A DNA stretch of 64,000 nucleotides from Litorivivens sp041625575 (GCA_041625575.1 JBFJTG010000004.1:14591-78590), one strand, 5' to 3'. Counted from the stretch's first letter, positions 1 to 9,120 are shown. Numbers and translations: made by a program. The notes: generated by a model from the sequence alone, not told the origin.

Positions 1-1377
1 ACCCATTTCCTGAAGCATCTGCCGGGAAATACGGTTGAGCTTGTTGATGGTTTCGATCATATGCACCGGAATACGGATGGTGCGGGCCTGATCCGCAATC
101 GAGCGGGTAATGGCCTGACGGATCCACCATGTTGCGTAGGTCGAAAACTTGTAGCCGCGGCGATATTCAAATTTATCAACGGCTTTCATCAGGCCGATAT
201 TACCTTCCTGAATCAGATCCAGGAATTGCAGGCCGCGGTTGGTGTATTTTTTGGCGATCGAAATAACCAGACGCAGGTTAGCTTCAACCATTTCCTTCTT
301 GGCGCGGCGGGCGCGAGCCTCGCCGATGGACATACGGCGGTTGATTTCTTTGATATCGGCAATGGTTAAATCATAGCCGGCTTCAACCAGCGAGATTTTC
401 TTCTGTAAGCGCTCGACCTCGCTGCGCACGGATTCGAGTTGCGGGTGCGCTTTAACGTGCTTATCCAGCCACTTAAGGTTGGTTTCATTGCCTTGATAAT
501 CGCGAATAAAGGTCTTGCGATCCATTTTGCCGATGACCACACACAAGCGCATAACTTCGCGCTCAAGGACGCGGATATCGGTCAGCGTTGTGCGCACAGT
601 GGCCGTTAAGGGATCAAAGATGCCGGGCGTAAGTTTGAGAAATTTGAAGCTCTCGGCCAGCTTGTGCAATTCTTTTGTGGTTTGCTTGCTGTAACGACCG
701 TGCTTCTGGACGGATTTCTGAACACCGGCCATCGCTTTACGAATTTCTCCGAAACGGCGTGCGGCTTGCTCGGGGTCCGGGCCCGAGTCGCGGTTTTCGT
801 CATCGTCTGCTTCACTGGCTGCTGCGTTAGCTGCTGCAATTTCAGCCGGTGTAGGAACGCTATCGGCGGGGTCGAGATAGCCACTGATGATGTCGGCCAG
901 ACGACGCTCTTCATTGAGCACCTTGTCGTACTCGGCCATCACAGATTCGACAGTGCCGGGGAAGTAGGCCAGTGCGGACATGACTTCGCGAATGCCTTCT
1001 TCAATCCGTTTGGCAATTACAATTTCGCCTTCGCGGGTAAGCAGTTCAACCGTACCCATTTCGCGCATATACATGCGCACGGGGTCGGTCGTGCGGCCAG
1101 CTTCTGATTCTACTGCCGCCAAGGCCGCAGCGGCTTCAGCTGCGGCAATATCGTCCGGTGAGTCGCCACCTTCCATGAGCAGGGTGTCGGCGTCAGGAGC
1201 GTTCTCGAACACCTGAATACCCATGTCGTTGATCATTTGAATGATTTCTTCAACCTGATCCGGGTCGGAAATATCTTCCGGCAAGTGGTCATTCACCTCG
1301 GCATAGGTGATGTAGCCTTGCTCTTTGCCTTTGGCTATCAGGTGCTTCAATCTTGATGTTCGCTGAGTAGTGCTCAT
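1..1377 (-). CDS. rpoD: RNA polymerase primary sigma factor RpoD (sigma-70), 3' end outside window
   Basis: The reading frame starts at the ATG at 1377 and stays open to base 1, giving 459 residues. The window edge cuts it, so regions 3.1 to 4.2 (about 130 residues by comparison with the E. coli protein) are missing. Region 1.1 is seen at the N-terminus, then an acidic non-conserved region rich in Ala, Asp and Glu, then the conserved region 2 block with RGLQFLDLIQEGNIGLMKAV and FSTYATWWIRQAITR, and the start of region 3 (IRIPVHMIETINKLNRISRQ). It directs core polymerase to housekeeping promoters. It is the last gene of the rpsU-yqeY-dnaG-rpoD operon and has about 200 bases of its own upstream sequence with a candidate promoter, as expected for rpoD. 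Confidence 0.97.
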   Translation of the reverse strand, partial: MSTTQRTSRLKHLIAKGKEQGYITYAEVNDHLPEDISDPDQVEEIIQMINDMGIQVFENAPDADTLLMEGGDSPDDIAAAEAAAALAAVESEAGRTTDPVRMYMREMGTVELLTREGEIVIAKRIEEGIREVMSALAYFPGTVESVMAEYDKVLNEERRLADIISGYLDPADSVPTPAEIAAANAAASEADDDENRDSGPDPEQAARRFGEIRKAMAGVQKSVQKHGRYSKQTTKELHKLAESFKFLKLTPGIFDPLTATVRTTLTDIRVLEREVMRLCVVIGKMDRKTFIRDYQGNETNLKWLDKHVKAHPQLESVRSEVERLQKKISLVEAGYDLTIADIKEINRRMSIGEARARRAKKEMVEANLRLVISIAKKYTNRGLQFLDLIQEGNIGLMKAVDKFEYRRGYKFSTYATWWIRQAITRSIADQARTIRIPVHMIETINKLNRISRQMLQEMG

Positions 1378-1509
1378 TAGTCCTCGATGCTCGTCAACTC
1401 GTACTGGTCGGTCCGGAACCCAGCGCAAAGCGCTACGCCCTTATTAAGGGGGTGACACTATAGTGCTGGAACGCATCCGCTCTAGGGTACGCAGGGCAAA
1501 TAGCCGCGC

Positions 1510-1515
1510 ATTATA
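1510..1515 (-). promoter_or_regulatory. candidate -10 element of an rpoD-proximal promoter
   Basis: The gap between dnaG and rpoD carries a perfect TATAAT on the minus strand about 130 bases upstream of the rpoD start. No good -35 hexamer is seen at 16 to 18 bases, so this is a -10 match only. Separate rpoD promoters, including heat-shock ones, are known in this operon in E. coli. Confidence 0.35.
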
Positions 1516-1579
1516 CCTGATGGGTAGTACGCGCCACCAGTGCGAAGTGTTACTTTCTCTCACACCGTCCCTGATCAGC

Positions 1580-3379
1580 TCAGGCCTTGCGGCTAAGAAG
1601 GTCCTTGAGTTTCTGTTTGTCGGCGTCACTTAAATCAGCGTAGTTGGCATTGCGGAGTTTGTCGACCGTGCCGCTGAGTTGCTGGTAATGCTGCCTTTCG
1701 TGGAGGTGCTTCAGGCACTCTTGTAGTGCCTGGGCGGCTTTTTCGCTGTCGTAATTGGGTTTTTCGAGGCTCAGGGCCTGGGTGAGTACTTCTCCCTCTG
1801 CCTGGCCCTGCCAGTGACCCAGCAGCATGGCGGTGCTGCTTTCCGGCCGTTTTGCCAGCAGCGCGAGAATAGCGTCCAGCGTGGCCTTGTAGGGGCTGTC
1901 GAGCTCGGGCCACTGCTTGTCTTGCAGGGCGGGGGCAGCGCTGGGGTGCAGCAGCAGCAAGCTGATCATGTATAGCAATGTGTCGCGCTTGGAGCTCGGC
2001 AGGGTTGTTGCGCTGACCTGCTTTTTGGGCTTTGCCTCCACCGTTTCGCGGGTGGCAGCTTCCGGTGGGCGAGATTCTTGCGGCGGATTGTGCTGCAGGA
2101 TGTTCTGCAGCGCATTGGAACTCAGTCCGGTGCGCTGGGACAGCGCCTCCATCATTAGCTCGCGGTATACGCCTGGCGGCAGTAGCTGGATAAGCGGGGC
2201 TGCGCGCTTGCTGACGCGCGCTTTGCCTTCTAGCGAGTCGGTATTCACACCTTCGCTCATCGCGGCAAAAAAGTAGTCCTCCAACGGTGTGGCGTTAAGC
2301 ACCTGTTGTTCAAAGCGGCTGGTGCCAATGGCCCGCACCAGGGTGTCCGGGTCTTCGCCTTCGGGCATAAACAGAAAGCGCGCCTGACGGCCGTCTTCCA
2401 TAACCGGCAGCGCGGTCTCCAGGGCACGTCTCGCCGCTTTGCGACCGGCTTCGTCGCCATCAAAGCAGAATACGACTTCCGGGCAGTAGCGAAATACTTT
2501 GCGCAGGTGGTCTTCACTGGTTGCCGTGCCCAGGGTGGCAACGGCATAGGGAATGCCGTGTTGGGCCAGTGCGACAACATCCATGTAGCCTTCGACAATA
2601 ATCAGGCGCTCAAGATTGCGAACGGCCTTGCGGGCTTGGTAGAGACCGTAAAGCTCGCGACCTTTGTGAAAGATTTCGGTTTCCGGTGAATTCAGGTATT
2701 TGGGCTTGTCGTCGCCCAAAACCCGGCCGCCAAAGGCAATGACCTGCCCGCGGTTGTCGAGGATGGGGAACATAATGCGATCACGGAAGCGGTCATACAG
2801 TTTGTTGTCGCCGCTGATTAGCATGCCGGCATCAATCAGTAATTGTTTTGTTTGTTCGTCGCTGCCCAGGGCCTGCAGTAAAATGTCCCAGCCCGGCGGC
2901 GCAAATCCGATCTGGAAGGCCTTCGCGATCTCACCGGTTAGGCCCCGCTGTTTGAGGTAATCTTTGGCGCGCTGGCTGTCGGTGTGGGTCTTTAACTGTT
3001 TCGCGTAGTGCTCTGCGCACTGTGCCATCAATGCGTGCAGGTCTTTACGTTTGCCTGCTTTCTCGGGGTTTTCAACGCGCTCTCGCGGTACCTCAAGCCC
3101 AGCCACAGTTGCCAGTGTGTCGACGGCTTGCGGGAATTCTAGGCGCTCGTACTCCATTAGAAAGCCGATGGCATTGCCGCCAGCACCGCAGCCAAAGCAA
3201 TAGTAAAATTGTTTGTCTGGGTTGACGCTGAAGGAAGGGGTTTTTTCGTCGTGAAAGGGGCAGCGGGCCGTATAGTTCTGGCCGGTCTTTTTCAGGGGGA
3301 CGCGGCGATCCACCACCTCGACAATATCGACGCGGGCCAGCAATTCATCAATGAAATGTTGGGGGATCAGGCCTTTCAT
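1580..3379 (-). CDS. dnaG: DNA primase DnaG
   Basis: A 599-residue primase that makes RNA primers at the replication fork. The N-terminal CHC2 zinc-binding domain is intact (Cys40, His43, Cys61, Cys64 in CPFHDEKTPSF...YYCFGCG). The RNA polymerase core with a Toprim fold follows: IVEGYMDVVALA has the catalytic Glu near 263, and FCFDGDEAGRKAARR has the paired Asp near 307 and 309. The C-terminal 170 residues are the weakly conserved DnaB-binding domain. Length is close to the usual 580-660. It lies between yqeY and rpoD with a gap of 124 bases upstream, in which no convincing terminator or promoter was recognised. Confidence 0.98.
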   Translation of the reverse strand: MKGLIPQHFIDELLARVDIVEVVDRRVPLKKTGQNYTARCPFHDEKTPSFSVNPDKQFYYCFGCGAGGNAIGFLMEYERLEFPQAVDTLATVAGLEVPRERVENPEKAGKRKDLHALMAQCAEHYAKQLKTHTDSQRAKDYLKQRGLTGEIAKAFQIGFAPPGWDILLQALGSDEQTKQLLIDAGMLISGDNKLYDRFRDRIMFPILDNRGQVIAFGGRVLGDDKPKYLNSPETEIFHKGRELYGLYQARKAVRNLERLIIVEGYMDVVALAQHGIPYAVATLGTATSEDHLRKVFRYCPEVVFCFDGDEAGRKAARRALETALPVMEDGRQARFLFMPEGEDPDTLVRAIGTSRFEQQVLNATPLEDYFFAAMSEGVNTDSLEGKARVSKRAAPLIQLLPPGVYRELMMEALSQRTGLSSNALQNILQHNPPQESRPPEAATRETVEAKPKKQVSATTLPSSKRDTLLYMISLLLLHPSAAPALQDKQWPELDSPYKATLDAILALLAKRPESSTAMLLGHWQGQAEGEVLTQALSLEKPNYDSEKAAQALQECLKHLHERQHYQQLSGTVDKLRNANYADLSDADKQKLKDLLSRKA

Positions 3380-3503
3380 GTGTGCATTATGCTCGGCGAG
3401 AGACGAAAAATCTTATACCGCTATTGTGCCCGCTTTTGCGTCGTCCGTCTTCGATTCGACGAAATGCCTGCCGGTGAGGGCATGCGCTTATCATTGCGGT
3501 GCA

Positions 3504-3956
3504 CTATTGTAACTTTGACTTTACGCGCTGGCTTACTTGGCCGACATCGGCGCGGCCCTGAATTTGAGGCTTGAGAATGGCCATGACCTGGCCCATGCCT
3601 TTGATGGAGTCGGCGCCGCTGTCGCTAATGGCTTGCGCGACGAGGGAGTCCAGCTCTTGTTCGGTAAGTTGCTGCGGCAGAAAGCTTTGAATGACTTCGA
3701 TTTCGGCGTACTCGACCGCTGCCAGCTCGGGCCTGCCGGCGTCTTCATATTGTTTTATGGAGTCGCGGCGTTGCTTGCACATTTTATCGAGCACAGCGAG
3801 CGCGCGCGCATCGTCGATTTCGATGCGCTCGTCTATTTCTATACGCTTGAATTCGGCGAGGATTAGCCGAATCGCGGACAGGCGCTCCTTTTCCCTAGCT
3901 TTCATCGCGGCCTTCATGGCCTCGGTGACGATGCTAATCAAGGTTTGCTCTGCCAT
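3504..3956 (-). CDS. yqeY: GatB/YqeY domain protein
   Basis: A 150-residue protein made only of the YqeY domain, the tRNA-binding tail also found on GatB of the Asp/Glu-tRNA amidotransferase. Typical features are RLILAEFKRIEIDERIE, the middle helix block KQRRDSIKQYEDAGR, and the C-terminal PQIQGRADVGQVSQRVKSKL. It is encoded 13 bases after rpsU and before dnaG, the usual place in pseudomonads and relatives. Its cellular role is not settled; a role in tRNA metabolism is suggested by the domain only. Confidence 0.93.
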   Translation of the reverse strand: MAEQTLISIVTEAMKAAMKAREKERLSAIRLILAEFKRIEIDERIEIDDARALAVLDKMCKQRRDSIKQYEDAGRPELAAVEYAEIEVIQSFLPQQLTEQELDSLVAQAISDSGADSIKGMGQVMAILKPQIQGRADVGQVSQRVKSKLQ

Positions 3957-3969
3957 GGCGGGAGCCTTT

Positions 3970-4185
3970 TTAATAGAGGCGTTGCTGCTTTTTCGTTTCG
4001 CGCGACACTTTCTTCGCGTGACGCTTTACTGCAGCTGCAGCTTTGCGCTTGCGAACTGAAGTAGGCTTCTCATAAAACTCGCGGCGACGTACTTCTGCCA
4101 GTACACCGGCTTTTTCGCATGAGCGTTTGAAACGACGCAGAGCGATATCAAAAGGTTCGTTCTCTTTGACTTTTACAAAGGGCAT
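3970..4185 (-). CDS. rpsU: 30S ribosomal protein S21
   Basis: A 71-residue very basic protein with the standard S21 sequence from MPFVKVKENEPFDIALRRFK to the Lys/Arg-rich C-terminus. S21 joins the 30S subunit late and aids mRNA start-site recognition. It is the first gene of the macromolecular-synthesis operon, and a good sigma-70 promoter lies 106-134 bases upstream of its start codon. Confidence 0.99.
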   Translation of the reverse strand: MPFVKVKENEPFDIALRRFKRSCEKAGVLAEVRRREFYEKPTSVRKRKAAAAVKRHAKKVSRETKKQQRLY

Positions 4186-4290
4186 TCACATTACCTGTCT
4201 GGTTCAAACTGTTCTGTAACCCGCCATGAATCAGCGTTCGCCACGTCCTGCGCGAATCAAAATGATCTGACGAGTCTTCAAGGGCGGGCA

Positions 4291-4319
4291 ATTCTAAACG
4301 CAGTGCGACCAAAAAGCAA
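4291..4319 (-). promoter_or_regulatory. promoter of the rpsU operon
   Basis: On the minus strand TTGCTT (4319-4314) and TAGAAT (4296-4291) are separated by exactly 17 bases. They sit in the divergent gap between rpsU and tsaD, upstream of rpsU. Five of six -10 positions and four of six -35 positions match consensus. Confidence 0.55.
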
Positions 4320-4429
4320 AGTAGAATCGACTACTTGGCTGGTGCTGTTGGCGATGAGCCAGTAAGATGCGCGCATTCCGGCCAATCTTGGCTGTAATTA
4401 CCGGAATTTTCAGTAAATCGAGGGCGCGC

Positions 4430-5476
4430 ATGAGCACAGTCGATCGGGTTTTGGGTATTGAAACCTCCTGCGACGAAACCGGGGTGGCAATCTATGACGG
4501 CCGCCGCGGTCTTTTGGCCCATCGCCTGTTCAGCCAGATAGCCCTACATGAGGAATTTGGCGGGGTTGTGCCGGAGCTGGCCTCTCGCGACCACATACGC
4601 AAACTTGCCCCTTTAATAGACGGTGTGCTGGCTGAATCCGGCATGCAGCGCAAGGACATCGACGCGGTTGCCTATACTCAGGGCCCGGGCCTGGTAGGCG
4701 CTCTGATGGTGGGCGCCTGTTTTGGTCGCGCCCTGGCATACGGTTTGGGTGTGCCTGCACTGGGTATCCACCATATGGAAGGGCACCTGCTGGCGCCCAT
4801 GCTGGAAGAGGACCGCCCCGAGTTTCCCTTTATTGCCTTGCTTGTGTCCGGTGGCCATACCCAGCTGGTGCGAGTCGATGCCGTGGGTGAGTATCGAATA
4901 CTGGGTGAATCGCTGGACGATGCTGCCGGTGAAGCCTTTGATAAGGCAGCGAAAATGCTGGAATTGGGTTATCCGGGTGGCCCTAAGCTGGCTGCACTCG
5001 CCGAGTCTGGCAATTCAGAGCGTTTTACCTTTCCGCGCCCCATGGTGAATCGTCCCGGTTTGGATTTTAGCTTTAGCGGTTTAAAAACATATACTTTGAA
5101 TACGGTGGCCGATTGTCGGGCACAGCGTGGCGGCGAGCTTGTGAACGAGGACCGGGCTGATATTGCCAGAGCCTTTCAGGACGCCGTGGTGAATACCCTT
5201 TTAATTAAATGCCGCAGAGCCTTAAAGCAGGAGGGGCTAAAACAATTAGTCATGGCGGGGGGGGTGAGTGCGAACCGGCAGTTACGCGCGGCTATGGCCG
5301 ACGAAATGGCCAAAGTGCGAGGCCGCGTTTTTTACCCCAGAGCTGAATTTTGTACCGACAATGGTGCCATGATTGCCTACGCAGGCTATTGTCGGCTACA
5401 CGCCGGACTGGAAGACGGCTTGGCGGTTTCAGTCAGGCCTCGCTGGCCTATGACAGAGCTTGCAGGCCTGGTTTGA
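4430..5476 (+). CDS. tsaD: tRNA threonylcarbamoyladenosine biosynthesis protein TsaD
   Basis: A 348-residue TsaD (Gcp/YgjD/Kae1 family), which transfers the threonylcarbamoyl group to A37 of tRNAs reading ANN codons, together with TsaB and TsaE. The protein opens with VLGIETSCDETGVAIYD. The metal-binding HHMEGH motif is near residues 114-119, the nucleotide loop is in LLVSGGHTQL, and GGVSANRQLR is near the C-terminus. The frame extends upstream to 4367, but the family always begins just before VLGIETSCDET, so the ATG at 4430 is chosen. It is divergent from rpsU, a conserved arrangement, and is followed by folB. The plsY gene often found here is absent. Confidence 0.97.
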   Translation: MSTVDRVLGIETSCDETGVAIYDGRRGLLAHRLFSQIALHEEFGGVVPELASRDHIRKLAPLIDGVLAESGMQRKDIDAVAYTQGPGLVGALMVGACFGRALAYGLGVPALGIHHMEGHLLAPMLEEDRPEFPFIALLVSGGHTQLVRVDAVGEYRILGESLDDAAGEAFDKAAKMLELGYPGGPKLAALAESGNSERFTFPRPMVNRPGLDFSFSGLKTYTLNTVADCRAQRGGELVNEDRADIARAFQDAVVNTLLIKCRRALKQEGLKQLVMAGGVSANRQLRAAMADEMAKVRGRVFYPRAEFCTDNGAMIAYAGYCRLHAGLEDGLAVSVRPRWPMTELAGLV

Positions 5477-5505
5477 GCGTATTGAGAGAGGTGTTGTAGC
5501 GAATT

Positions 5506-5862
5506 ATGGATAAAATACGCGTAAGCGGCCTGAAAGTGACGACGATAGTCGGCATCTTTGACTGGGAACGGGAAGTCCCCCAGCAGGTGATTCTCGATCT
5601 GGAATTGGCCACCGATATTCGCGCCGCCGCAGCTGCTGACGATATTCACGCGACGGTTGACTATAAGGCAGTTAGTGATCGCCTCGCGGATTTTATTGGC
5701 GCCAACCAATTTCGGTTAATTGAAACCCTGGCAGAGCAGTGCGCCGATATCGTCTTACAGGAATTTGCCGTCACGTCATTGACCTTGCGGGTTAGCAAGC
5801 CCGAAGCGATACCCGCAGCCGATACCGTTTCTGTTGAAATCACTCGGCAGCGCGATGCCTGA
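5506..5862 (+). CDS. folB: dihydroneopterin aldolase FolB
   Basis: A 118-residue enzyme of the tetrahydrofolate pathway that cleaves dihydroneopterin to 6-hydroxymethyl-dihydropterin and glycolaldehyde. Family signatures are GIFDWEREVPQQVILDLEL (with the substrate-binding Glu), the central ATVDYKAVSDRL and the SKPEAIPAADTVSVEI strand near the end. The gene follows tsaD by 29 bases and its last 8 bases overlap the start of folK, which catalyses the next step, so the two are probably translationally coupled. Confidence 0.96.
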   Translation: MDKIRVSGLKVTTIVGIFDWEREVPQQVILDLELATDIRAAAAADDIHATVDYKAVSDRLADFIGANQFRLIETLAEQCADIVLQEFAVTSLTLRVSKPEAIPAADTVSVEITRQRDA

Positions 5863-6340
5863 AGTCTATATAGGCATTGGCAGCAATGTTGAGCGCGAAA
5901 CCAATATCCGAAGTGGTTTGGCGGCTCTTGGCCGTGAGTTTGGCTCTATTGAATTGTCCCCAGTGTACTGTAGCGAGGCGGTAGGTTTTAGCGGCGATGC
6001 TTTTTTGAATTTAGTGGCGCGCTTTAGTACCACTTTGTCGGTGTCGGAATTGAGCCAGCGCCTGCGCGCAATTGAAAGGGCGCATGGTCGTGGCGAGGAT
6101 ATGCCTAAATTTAGCTCGCGATCCCTGGATCTGGATATTTTGTTGTACGGAGATGCCGCAGGGGAAATTGACGGCGTGCTGCTGCCGCGCGAAGAAGTGC
6201 TCTATAATGCCTTTGTACTTCGACCCTTGTCGGATTTGGCGCCGGAAGGCCGTCATCCTCGCGAGGGAAAAAGTTATTCGGAGTTGTGGCAGGAACTGTC
6301 GGCCCGCACTGATCAGAAACTTGAGCCAGTACAATTATAA
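5855..6340 (+). CDS. folK: 6-hydroxymethyl-7,8-dihydropterin pyrophosphokinase FolK
   Basis: A 161-residue HPPK that moves pyrophosphate from ATP to the product of FolB. The start MPEVYIGIGSN at 5855 overlaps the end of folB; an ATG 7 codons further upstream gives a tail not seen in the family. The conserved Mg2+-binding pair lies in RSLDLDILLYG, and the R-x(2)-I-E-x(2)-H-G-R block is present as RAIERAHGR. Length is normal. The 44 bases after it contain no clear terminator before the convergent pteridine reductase gene. Confidence 0.96.
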   Translation: MPEVYIGIGSNVERETNIRSGLAALGREFGSIELSPVYCSEAVGFSGDAFLNLVARFSTTLSVSELSQRLRAIERAHGRGEDMPKFSSRSLDLDILLYGDAAGEIDGVLLPREEVLYNAFVLRPLSDLAPEGRHPREGKSYSELWQELSARTDQKLEPVQL

Positions 6341-6384
6341 AAACGATTTTTTAAGCCTGTGTTTGTCGGGCGGGCCACTAAAAT

Positions 6385-7140
6385 TTACTGCGACAATGTT
6401 CTGCCGCCGTCTACCGCGATAGTTTGGCCCGTTATATAGGGCGCATCGCACACTAAAAATGCAATGGTTTTCGCAATATCTTCCGGGCTACCGATGCGCT
6501 TGAGCGGCACTTTATCTTGCATGTTGCGCTGTTCCTGCGCGCTGAAATCAGAGTCTTGTTCCGGCCAAAGAATGGCGCCGGGGGCGATGGCATTCACGCG
6601 AACAGCGGGTGCGAGTTCGAGTGCCAGTGATTTGCTTAGCATGACGAGCGCGGCTTTCGCGCTGCAGTAGACGCTGTGTTGATCAAGCGGTCGCTCGGCG
6701 TATATATCAGCCATATTTATTATGCAGCCTTGCGAGGTGCTTAGGGCTTTAGAAAAAGCCTGTGCCAAAAAAAGAGGTGCACGTACATTACTGGCGAACA
6801 GTTGATCCCAATCCTTAAGCGTTATTGCGCCAATGGGCGTTGGGTAGAAATCGGATGCATTGTTGATCAAGGCGTCGAGCCTGCCAAAGCGTTTGAGCAC
6901 GGCGTCCGCAAAGCCTTGCAAAGCATCGATGTCGGCGAAGTCCGCGGCGATTGCTGCGGCAGAGTCGGCGCGTGTTTTGTTCAGTTCGGCGCATAAAGTG
7001 TTTGCTGCCTCATCCGAATGCCGGTAGTGGATGACGATGCTGTAGCCGCGCGCGTGCAGACTTAGTGCTACTGCTTTGCCAATGCGTTGGGCCGCGCCGG
7101 TTATCAGGGCAACGGGCTCCGGGTGTTGGATGGCGGCCAT
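6385..7140 (-). CDS. pteridine reductase, short-chain dehydrogenase family (FolM-like)
   Basis: A 251-residue SDR. Its nucleotide loop reads TGAAQRIGKAV: the Arg in place of the usual middle Gly is the mark of the PTR1/FolM dihydropterin reductases. The NNAS motif, the catalytic Ser/Tyr/Lys set (Tyr and Lys in YCSAK) and a C-terminal GQTIAVDGG are all present. It probably reduces dihydrobiopterin- or dihydromonapterin-type pterins with NADPH. The folate genes folB and folK are next door on the other strand, in keeping with this. Its ATG overlaps the stop of cca by one base (TAATG), so the two are co-translated. Confidence 0.88.
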   Translation of the reverse strand: MAAIQHPEPVALITGAAQRIGKAVALSLHARGYSIVIHYRHSDEAANTLCAELNKTRADSAAAIAADFADIDALQGFADAVLKRFGRLDALINNASDFYPTPIGAITLKDWDQLFASNVRAPLFLAQAFSKALSTSQGCIINMADIYAERPLDQHSVYCSAKAALVMLSKSLALELAPAVRVNAIAPGAILWPEQDSDFSAQEQRNMQDKVPLKRIGSPEDIAKTIAFLVCDAPYITGQTIAVDGGRTLSQ

Positions 7141-8234
7141 TAGTTCTTCCCTCTATTGAGTAGGCGCTCAATGCATTCCAGGCGCTGCTCGCGTAGAGCG
7201 TCGCCGAGGGCCTTGCCGCTAAAACCCTGCGCCTGCAAGGCCTCACTACTGATCGCTTTAATAGCGTTAGCGGCAGTGCGGTACAAGGCGAATTCGGTAC
7301 CTGTTCGTGCCTGTTCGATGCCTATTATTTGTTCCAGCCATTCCGGTCGGCGTAAATTGTCGCTTTGTTCCAGCACCTTGAAAATCTGCGCAGCGCTCTT
7401 TGGCATTTCGGGCAGAGGCATTAATTTTAGGTAGAGCGATGCCAGTTGCTTGTGCGCTTTTGGCACGGAGATGGCGTTACATAGCCCATTGAGTTCGGCG
7501 CCGCCTAGATGCATGCAACTAATGGCAAATCGCTGCTCGACATTCAGCTTCAGACTGGCGGCCCGCTGCAGTATGGCGTAAAGCTCTTCGTTCAGGCTTG
7601 CTGACCAGGCGGGCGCGAGCTGGCCAAGGGCGCCGCAGTCCTGCAAAACTTGCAGCACCACCTGGGGTGACGCTTCGCCTAATCCTTTGGCGAGTTCCTG
7701 CCAGATGCGTTCGCGTGCGAGTTCTTGCAGTTCACCGCTGCTACTGAGTTGCCGCATCAGCGCCAGCGTTTCCGCGGCGATACTGAAGCCCAGATGGTGA
7801 TAGCGAGCAGCGAAACGTGCAACGCGCAGTACGCGCAGGGGGTCCTCGGAAAAGGCTGGAGAGACATGACGCAAAATGCGTGCGTCGAGATCGGCCTTGC
7901 CGCCGTAGGGGTCGATAAGTTGACCGTCGTCGAGCATGGCCATCGCATTGATCGTGAGGTCGCGTCGTTCCAGGTCCTGTTCTAGCGTGACGTCCGGGTG
8001 GGCGTTAATCGCAAAGCCGTGATAGCCGTGGCCGCTTTTGCGCTCGGTGCGCGCAAGTGCGTACTCTTCGTTGCTGTCGGGGTGAAGAAAAACGGGAAAA
8101 TCCTTGCCGACTCGTTTAAAGCCCGCGTCCAACATGTCCTGTGGCGTGCTGCCAACGACAACCCAGTCGGTTTCTGTGTAGGGAAATCCCAGTAATTGGT
8201 CGCGCACGGCGCCTCCCACTCGATAGCAATTCAT
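7140..8234 (-). CDS. cca: CCA-adding tRNA nucleotidyltransferase with degenerate HD domain
   Basis: A 364-residue class II CCA enzyme that builds or repairs the 3' CCA end of tRNAs. The polymerase head is complete: GGAVRDQLLG at residues 7-16, the metal pair in TETDWVVVG, EYALARTERK, ERRDLTINAMA and DPYGGKADL. E. coli Cca is about 412 residues because it carries an HD phosphohydrolase domain. Here that region is short, and the segment that should hold the HD pair (HDLGKG in E. coli) reads MHLGGAE, so phosphohydrolase activity is probably lost while nucleotide addition remains. It lies between apaH and the pteridine reductase gene in one transcription direction. Confidence 0.93.
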   Translation of the reverse strand: MNCYRVGGAVRDQLLGFPYTETDWVVVGSTPQDMLDAGFKRVGKDFPVFLHPDSNEEYALARTERKSGHGYHGFAINAHPDVTLEQDLERRDLTINAMAMLDDGQLIDPYGGKADLDARILRHVSPAFSEDPLRVLRVARFAARYHHLGFSIAAETLALMRQLSSSGELQELARERIWQELAKGLGEASPQVVLQVLQDCGALGQLAPAWSASLNEELYAILQRAASLKLNVEQRFAISCMHLGGAELNGLCNAISVPKAHKQLASLYLKLMPLPEMPKSAAQIFKVLEQSDNLRRPEWLEQIIGIEQARTGTEFALYRTAANAIKAISSEALQAQGFSGKALGDALREQRLECIERLLNRGKN

Positions 8235-8283
8235 CGCTCGGCTATTACCGACGTAACAGCGACGCTTGTCGATCGCAGGGAGG

Positions 8284-9108
8284 TCAAGGCTGTGCTGTGT
8301 CGCAATCGCATTGGTGCAATTCTCGTGTATCCATATTCAATAACGTGAGTTTACGCCCCCAAACGCAGCCGGTGTCCAGGGCTATGCAGTCTTCACGGCC
8401 TGTTTTTCCCTCGAGCGCCGCCCAGTGCCCAAACAGCTGGGTTTCGCTGCGAGCCTGTTTTTCCGGCCAGGTAAACCAGGGGGCCATGCCGGCCGGAATT
8501 TCGTCGACGGCGCCTTTATACGCCAGATCCAGAGTGCCATCCTCGCTGCAGCAACGCATGCGTGTAAAGTAATTCGTCAGGGTTCTCAGGCGGGTGGTGC
8601 CGCTGAGCACTTCCGACCAGCAAGCGGGTAGATCGCCGTACATATCGCGCAGGAATTCATCGATAAGGGCGTCGTCCTGCAGAACGCGAGATATTTCTGC
8701 GCTGTAGCTCAGCGCGTTATCGGTACTCCAGATGTGTGGAATACCGGCATGCGTCATGACGTAGTCGCCCCCTTCGGCGCGAATGCAGAGCGGCATACTT
8801 CGAAGCCAGTCTAAAAATGTATCGATTTTGGGCGAGTTGAGCAGAGGCTCCAGACTGGCGTGACGCCCCATAACCGTGGCGCCGCGACCCAGCGCGAGCA
8901 GGTGGAGATCGTGGTTGCCCAGTACTATTCGCAGACTGTCGCGCAGGGGATAGAGAAATTCCAGTGTTTCCAGCGAATGCATGCCGCGATTGACTAAATC
9001 GCCGACGAGCCAAAGTTCGTCCGTGTCGGGTGTGAAGGCGACGTCTTCGAGCAGACACTGTAGTGGCTTGAGGCAGCCTTGAATATCGCCGACAGCGTAG
9101 CGAGTCAT
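8284..9108 (-). CDS. apaH: symmetrical bis(5'-nucleosyl)-tetraphosphatase ApaH
   Basis: A 274-residue calcineurin-type phosphoesterase that splits Ap4A into two ADP and is also known to remove Np4 caps from RNA. The metallophosphatase motifs are in order: GDIQGC at 7-12, GDLVNRG, GNHDLHLLA and THAGIPHIW, with GHWAALEG towards the end. Length equals the family norm. It begins 12 bases after apaG, in the conserved lptD-surA-pdxA-rsmA-apaG-apaH series. Confidence 0.97.
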   Translation of the reverse strand: MTRYAVGDIQGCLKPLQCLLEDVAFTPDTDELWLVGDLVNRGMHSLETLEFLYPLRDSLRIVLGNHDLHLLALGRGATVMGRHASLEPLLNSPKIDTFLDWLRSMPLCIRAEGGDYVMTHAGIPHIWSTDNALSYSAEISRVLQDDALIDEFLRDMYGDLPACWSEVLSGTTRLRTLTNYFTRMRCCSEDGTLDLAYKGAVDEIPAGMAPWFTWPEKQARSETQLFGHWAALEGKTGREDCIALDTGCVWGRKLTLLNMDTRELHQCDCDTAQP

Positions 9109-9120
9109 GGAGCTACCGGC

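Noticed and set aside
664..1107. Open frame of 147 codons on the plus strand inside rpoD
   Set aside because: It is a shadow of the rpoD frame: low-complexity, no ribosome site and fully inside a highly conserved gene on the other strand.
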